Assembly: GCA_004009845.1 (NCBI GenBank)
Contig: RMBW01000034.1
Location: forward strand, 1-64,000
Source: Davidsoniella eucalypti
Taxonomy: Eukaryota > Ascomycota > Sordariomycetes > Microascales > Ceratocystidaceae
Reading direction: 5' to 3'
DNA: 64,000 nucleotides
Below, one piece after another: positions 58,548-64,000 of this stretch (the stretch's first letter is position 1; each line of letters opens with the position of its first letter). The notes below the pieces were generated by a model. It saw only the letters and a list, made by a program, of their open reading frames with translations, did not search any database and had not been told where the DNA came from. A program made the translations under genes and the position numbers.

Positions 58548-60260
58548 TTAAACATTTTGGTGCCATTCTAGGGTTCTAATAATACTGCTGTAAGCCTCTA
58601 GAATGGGGATGTAGAGCTGGTCAGGATTGCCCTCTGATGTTCCAAATATGAAGGCTGCTGTATCCCCAAACAAGAATGATCTGATGGTTAGGCATAAATG
58701 TTTCACAACACCTAATGGCTCTGGGAACCCATCCATTATAGCATTGAGTCCACCTATAGTCATATCTGCAGTCTTAAAACTAGCAATGTCATCTAAGCTT
58801 CTAACCTCCCACCTTCGAAGACGATCCATACCTTTCTTCTGTTTGATATCACCAAACCCATTGTTCCATGATTGGCGTGCACACATCCAAATCACAACAT
58901 AAAAGAACGACTCTAGGTCATGGCGATAGGTATGGTCAACCCCCTCCAGAACCTGAATTGCCATGAATGGAATTGTACCTGTTCCATGTTTCGCACCACT
59001 TGGACCACTATCTCCCATCTTGGCTAAATCGAGGTCAATAAGCATACCACTGAAGCCATCTGCAGTCTTAGGGTCTGTGATGATGATGTTGTTTGTTGAA
59101 ATATCCCGGTGAAGAATTCTGCCTGTCATGTAAAGAGACCTGTGGGCTTTTATAGCATCTCTCATTGCTTTAAGTAACTCCCTCAATGTCCGGAAGCTGC
59201 TGAGAGGACGACCAGCAGGGGAAATAACAATGCAGTAGTAGATCCTATTGTCCCAAGAGACCTCAGTAGCAGACTGATTTGTGTTAATTGATGGCCGAAC
59301 AGAATTGTCCTGTGATTTCTTCTTTGACAAGGGTGTTTCGGTAGATAGGTGATCAGATGTTTGCTTTCGTTTTTGGCTGGAGGATAATGATGAGGCTAGT
59401 GATTTTGAACTTTGAAATATATGTTGTCTGTCTTGGTTGTGAAACCGGTGCTTTGGCGGAAACTCCAGGTGTTCTCGTAGCTCTTGGGTGGATGTGATTT
59501 GACAATGGGATATCATCCTGTTCACACCCTTAACACCCCGTTCTTGTGCTAGCTTCAGGTGTTCAACTTCCTGATTCCACTTTTCCGGGACCCATGAAAA
59601 CTTGGCAACATGTCCATTACTTGTAGTAAAGCATGTGGTTGCTCGAGAGACAACTGCAGTCCGTCTTGCAATCTTCTCACGGAGTCTTATACTCGAGCCC
59701 TGTAGCTCAATATAGCGAAGCCCATCCACAGATTTGATAAATGTGTCTAGGCCCATGGCATCATCATCCATCGTGGCATATCCAACAAGAGCCCGTGCAA
59801 ATTGCTCTGGCATTTCATGAATATCAAATGGACCTGAGCTATACGGACCTGATCGATCAAATACCCAGAGCTCCATTCTTGATCCACAGAGCAAGAAGCC
59901 ATGAACAAACCTACGTGTAGGGCCATCATCAAAGATAATTCGAACATAGCGTGTCAACTGAAGAAAATCCGCCATGAATCTGCTTTTGTCATAAGATTGC
60001 TTGTGCTCCCCAACAACAAGAATGTTCCTATAGCGAAAGGTGTTGCCTGTGATTGTACGTTTCTGGAAGAAGATATCAATTTGACCTTTTCGTCCTTCAA
60101 ACTGGCTGGCTGTCGTTGTAGTATATAACTTGTTTGGCGCAAGGGGGAAAGAACTATCTTGTAGTGAGCATAGCCACTCCCAGACGGCGTTCTCACTGGC
60201 AATCGAAGGGAATGATGTCCATCTGTTATCATCATATGCTGCCATCACATTGTTCAACAT
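58548..60260 (-). CDS. FunK1-family protein kinase
   Basis: A single intact frame of 570 residues with ATG at 60260, five codons after an in-frame TAG. The N-terminal half carries FunK1 hallmarks, FEGRKGQIDIFFQKR and RNILVVGEHKQSYDKSRF, with the likely ATP-binding lysine at K220 (HVAKFSW). The catalytic loop LHRDISTNNIII gives H384-R385-D386 and N391, then MLIDLDLAK (D409 and D411 where DFG stands) and GTGTIPFMAIQVL in place of the activation segment end; HTYRHDLESFFYVVIWMC closes the core. FunK1 is a fungal-only kinase expansion, often multicopy; targets are unknown. The N-terminus starts near a point where related proteins usually have more sequence, so this copy may be N-terminally shortened. 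A repeat module (B) abuts its start and module A lies downstream, suggesting it is carried by, or inserted in, a repeated element. Confidence 0.88.
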   Translation of the reverse strand: MLNNVMAAYDDNRWTSFPSIASENAVWEWLCSLQDSSFPLAPNKLYTTTTASQFEGRKGQIDIFFQKRTITGNTFRYRNILVVGEHKQSYDKSRFMADFLQLTRYVRIIFDDGPTRRFVHGFLLCGSRMELWVFDRSGPYSSGPFDIHEMPEQFARALVGYATMDDDAMGLDTFIKSVDGLRYIELQGSSIRLREKIARRTAVVSRATTCFTTSNGHVAKFSWVPEKWNQEVEHLKLAQERGVKGVNRMISHCQITSTQELREHLEFPPKHRFHNQDRQHIFQSSKSLASSLSSSQKRKQTSDHLSTETPLSKKKSQDNSVRPSINTNQSATEVSWDNRIYYCIVISPAGRPLSSFRTLRELLKAMRDAIKAHRSLYMTGRILHRDISTNNIIITDPKTADGFSGMLIDLDLAKMGDSGPSGAKHGTGTIPFMAIQVLEGVDHTYRHDLESFFYVVIWMCARQSWNNGFGDIKQKKGMDRLRRWEVRSLDDIASFKTADMTIGGLNAIMDGFPEPLGVVKHLCLTIRSFLFGDTAAFIFGTSEGNPDQLYIPILEAYSSIIRTLEWHQNV

Positions 60261-60288
60261 CTTGTTCTCTCCCTAAGTGGAGCTACCA

Positions 60289-60434
60289 TCCCCACTATTC
60301 AGTGAGCCTCCAAGAGGCGGCCGTAAGAAATTGGTCGGCAACAAAATTCCCGCGGCGCGGGGTCGGGCATCCGGAACCTTCAAAGAGGCTGCCCGCCGAG
60401 TGTGAGTGTGGCTCCGAGGTGGGACTCGGGAGAC
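60289..60434 (-). repeat. Repeat module B, copy 2, upstream of FunK1
   Basis: Reverse complement of 45773-45980 with indels. It ends 29 bp before the FunK1 start codon, is more GC-rich than its surroundings (CCCGCGGCGCGGGG at its centre), and may act as the promoter of the kinase gene. Confidence 0.8.
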
Positions 60435-63400
60435 AACCCGATATTTTGTAGACTACCACCTCCGCCTACACCATGCAAACCTCACGGATGCATGTTTTTG
60501 TCGGGAAAAGATGGACCCACTACATTTTTTTCTTCTGCTGGAAGGGCAAACTTCTATCTTTTCGCAGAGACCCCTCGACGTCTAACAATCCACTAGGGTT
60601 GAATCCACGTGATCCACATAAAAACGAAAAATGATAAATAAAAATAAAAATAAATAAATACTAATCAGTCAAACGTATCATTAAGTCATTGCAACTGTAG
60701 ACTGAATATAATAGTCGTTAATGAGTTGTTGGTGCTTGATAACAAGAGTTTCGCTGTCTTTTGCTCATCGTGGAAGGTGGAACGAGATTTCTGTAAATAG
60801 AGCACCCATAGCACTAAACATGAGGCTATTGCGGCCGTAACTAGGACATATTTTGGAATCAAGATATCCGTGCGTATTTTGGCATGAGCTGGGTTGTTAA
60901 TAAAGTACGATTATCTGAGTGGATGTTAATTCCACTAGTTGTGAGCTAGTTTGAGGCAGTAGGGATTCGGATTCTTCAAGCTAGTCAAAAGCCTTCCTCT
61001 TTCCGTCTACAAGCGTTGGCTTAGAGATATCGAGAACTTGATGATATGTAAATCCGACCAAAGTTCGAGACGAGGTACGAGCTTCCTGGCAATTTTCAAA
61101 AGTGATCACATCACAGCAATATAAACAAAGATACGGTGAGCAACAGATAATGTCAATTGACCTTCCTGGCTGGGCGATCTAAACCGGCCCCTAAAACAGC
61201 AACGGGGCTCTTTGCACGGGGCTCTTTGCAAGCTAGCCGAGAGATACTTCGAGCCGGGATAAGATTTGCGACCAGGAAGAACAAGATAAAGAAGTTACTG
61301 ATGTGAAGAATAGTATCTGTTTTTGCTTGGCACGGTCGCTTCGGTGGGTCGTTCAGTATCGCAAGAGCGGCGGATGGCGGCCGAGCGGGTTAAGTGCGGT
61401 GCGTCCGGCGAGGACCTGGAGAAGCCACTGAATATAGTTGCACAGGAATGGGGGATAGATGGCGTCAAGAGATATGATTGACTGCCATGCTAGAATACAA
61501 AGAAGAAAATAAAAGCATCTTTGGTGACTATGACGATATCAAGACAGGGAACAAACAAAGCTCAGTTTCATGGGCTGACAGGGCTCATGGTCCTTTTGCC
61601 TTGCCTGCCAGTTCTTGATCGAGTAAGTCGTCATCAGGTGAATTTGACGATCATCGCAGATTCGCGACGACTGTGCAGTTCAATCTCTTCTAGCCGTTAA
61701 CGGAGGCACGGCACGTTCTCAACACGCAGATATACATTCTTCGGTAGGCCTCTGAGACAAGATCAGGAATCTATTAGTGTAGGACAAAAGCTTATTGCTT
61801 GCTACCACGAACCATGTCATCGAAGTAGTTTCAGCTCTTACGGCGCTGTAAAACGGACGTGATCATGTTGGTGATGATAGACACGGACTTGGTGACCTAA
61901 ACAGTTGCAGCTGACTTGACTGACAGGCGGTCAAGATATGAGGGCACGGGTTTCGGCCAGGCCTGAAGCGACGCTTCATTGCATCAAAGTGTCTATATAC
62001 GTGTCATTCACTATGTAAATACATACTGATACACATTAGGTGGTAACATAGCATACTCCCATTCCAGAGCCTGGATAGTTTCCCTAATGCTACATATAAC
62101 TTGAATACAGAAGGAGAAAACAAAAGTGCCGTGCTTGTGGTCGAACTGCCTACTGATACGGTGCAGTCGACAAGCTCGAGATAGGGAAAATAAATCGAGA
62201 AAGCTCGCAGTCTTCAAGTTACAAGGATATCAATCGATGCCGGTGGTAACGCAGAGTAGGTGCATTGGCACATTGTACCTATGCTGGCTGGCATGACGGA
62301 TCTAACATGAACGTGTGGGTATGTCCACCCTGTCTATATGTACATAATGTATATAAGAAGTCTTGCTTATTTCTAGAAGGCGAATAGTGCCCCTTTTGTA
62401 AGCGTTACACCCCCCCGTGGTACAACTTATAGCGTCTGGATTCTTAAGCAGTGTGACCCAATCGCAGAGACATCGCTGGTTCTGTCGAGGAGAGGCCGCG
62501 AGACGACTTTGTCTCAGCACATCAAGATAAATCGAGGCTGATGTACCAGAGCAAAGTACATAGGTGAGTGGATTACAACGTTGGGCACAGGGAACACAGG
62601 AGCACGGGAGGGAGATTTGAGTGTGTCTCAGCGGTCCATGTGTAAAGTGCGAGAAGAAATCTACCGAGCCGCGACAGGAGAAGCAGCAGGAATGGATGGC
62701 CAGCCGATCGCCTTGATCTGTCTAGCGGTTGATTCACTGTCTGTTCACTAAGTTGACTGGTTGTAGTATCGGGACGCTTGCATGGCGTCTTGTATTCCGA
62801 CTGGTACGAGGAAGTCTTGTACGATGACGACAGAACACAGAAGGGACCGGGAGGCTTGGCTTTGCTTATGGAATAAGAGACATATAATCTTCGGCCTCTT
62901 CTTGTTGCTACTATGGTTGGTTATGCCTCCCTTGAGGGCCCCTGTCTGTTACGATTAACCTTCTTCTTTTGCTCTTTTTCTTTGGTCTTCTTGGCGGGCT
63001 GGCTTTCTCCGATGGCGACCAGTGACTAGGAAAGAATGCATACTTTCCCTTGGTACATGTAGTGCGACTAAATGCCATCTATCTAACATGTACATATATA
63101 GCTTCGATTTGGGGGCTGCTGGCGGAAAATGAGGGAGCTATTACCAGCTTCTTTATGCTTTGAGTGAGCAGTGACTAAAAGAAGAGGAAAGGAACAAAAG
63201 AAAGAAAGCGCAGACTGTGTTGGTGCTTCACAAATAGCAGGCGAAGATTACAACGGACCAAAAATGTCGTTATCTTTGCTTCGCTTGGATACATACCATG
63301 TCATATACGATAGAAGTGTTATCATTATCCAATATGTCGTAAAGTGGAAAGAAAGTACGCCAATGTTTCTTAGGGTTCGGTCTGAAAGGGTTAGTGGCAT

Positions 63401-64000
63401 AAGATGTCAAGATTAAAGCTGACTAGGGGTCAGAGCAAGAACAGACCCATTCCATCCTTCGTTGTAGAACTGCCTATTCTGGGAGGTTGCATCGGTAGTG
63501 CACAAGAGTAAAATAAGCATGGAATTGAAGTTGAATACTGATAAAGAAAACAGAATGCCGCGGCCAGAAGACGATTTGAAATTGCTCGAGGGCAGGCTCT
63601 AGCTGGCTCAAAGATAAGACTCGAGGAGGGAACACGGAGCATGTTGGCTGAGAAGGACGCCGGAGTAGACAAGCTGCAGGATTCTCTATTGTGTCTGCTA
63701 GGAGTAAACGTTGTATCGTTAGATCGTAAAGCCAAGACTTTCACCGGCAGATAGTTTCATAGGCTAGAAACAAGCCTTCGGCGAGTAGTCTTGGCTGTCT
63801 TGGCTGCTGTCTTGGCTGCAGTTCTTCTTTGAAGACGAAGTAAACACTGCTAGTAGCTGAAAGCGATTTGTTTGGCTATTTGGGTTCGAGCCAAGGTCTG
63901 CCATTTTGTTTGGCTGAGCAAACAGAGCAATTCCGAAAAGCTAGAAGTAGGCAAAGCAAATACAGCGCAGGAAATGCGAGCATCGGGTGAAACTGTCAAC
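60435..64000. other. Gene-poor DNA to the window end
   Basis: No reading frame longer than about 100 codons has a recognisable domain. There are short direct repeats such as GGGGCTCTTTGCA doubled near 61205 and CTTGGCTG-type repeats near 63789-63823. A gene with many short exons cannot be excluded. Confidence 0.5.

Noticed and set aside
63430..63744. 104-codon frame on the minus strand near the window end
   Set aside because: No recognisable motif; Ser/Pro-rich mixture typical of chance frames.
1..64000. CRISPR arrays, bacterial-type operons, rRNA genes, secondary-metabolite backbone genes
   Set aside because: None was seen; the gene structure is eukaryotic and the remaining space lacks large reading frames.

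Overview
The window is nuclear DNA from a filamentous ascomycete (Pezizomycotina, most like a Sordariomycete; the genus cannot be named from sequence alone). The evidence is short GT-AG introns with CTAAC-type branch points and GTAAGT-like donors, two Zn2Cys6 regulators, a fungal rhodopsin-like membrane protein, a FunK1 kinase, a Rab5-group GTPase with a fungal-type insert, and CT-rich leaders before start codons. No gene appears cut by a window edge.

Layout. 0-4.4 kb is AT-rich, gene-poor and holds two nested inverted-repeat pairs. 4.5-6.8 kb carries a divergent kinase-like gene (minus). 7.9-19.3 kb is the housekeeping core: a NADH pyrophosphatase (minus, 570-bp intron) head-to-head with a class II (SIRT4-like) sirtuin (plus), a small mitochondrial-type membrane protein (minus) convergent with the sirtuin, and a divergent 2146-residue separase (plus, one intron). 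22.5-26.0 kb encodes a large Zn2Cys6 regulator (plus) with a long leader. 26.6-28.7 kb encodes the ribosome-biogenesis factor Kri1 (minus). 31.7-32.6 kb is a Rab5/Ypt52-type GTPase (plus, three exons). 34.0-37.2 kb is a RING protein with an RD/RE-rich tail (minus, five exons). 38.5-40.7 kb is a second Zn2Cys6 regulator (minus) whose zinc cluster is split by a 634-bp intron.

From 41 kb on, the DNA is mostly AT-rich and sparse. It holds an intron-containing elongator tRNA-Met (45.4 kb) beside a repeat cluster, a secreted alpha/beta hydrolase (48.3-49.6 kb), a rhodopsin-like membrane protein (53.7-54.9 kb) and a FunK1 kinase (58.5-60.3 kb). The FunK1 gene is flanked by the same repeat modules found beside the tRNA, but in inverted orientation and rearranged order. 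60.6-64.0 kb shows no supportable gene.

All multi-exon models were built by reading splice sites and checking that reading frame and protein family continuity are restored. The most unusual material is the dispersed repeat family (modules A, B, C) associated with FunK1 and the tRNA, and the nested inverted repeats next to the kinase-like gene. I did not find a clear-cut new enzymatic or defence system.
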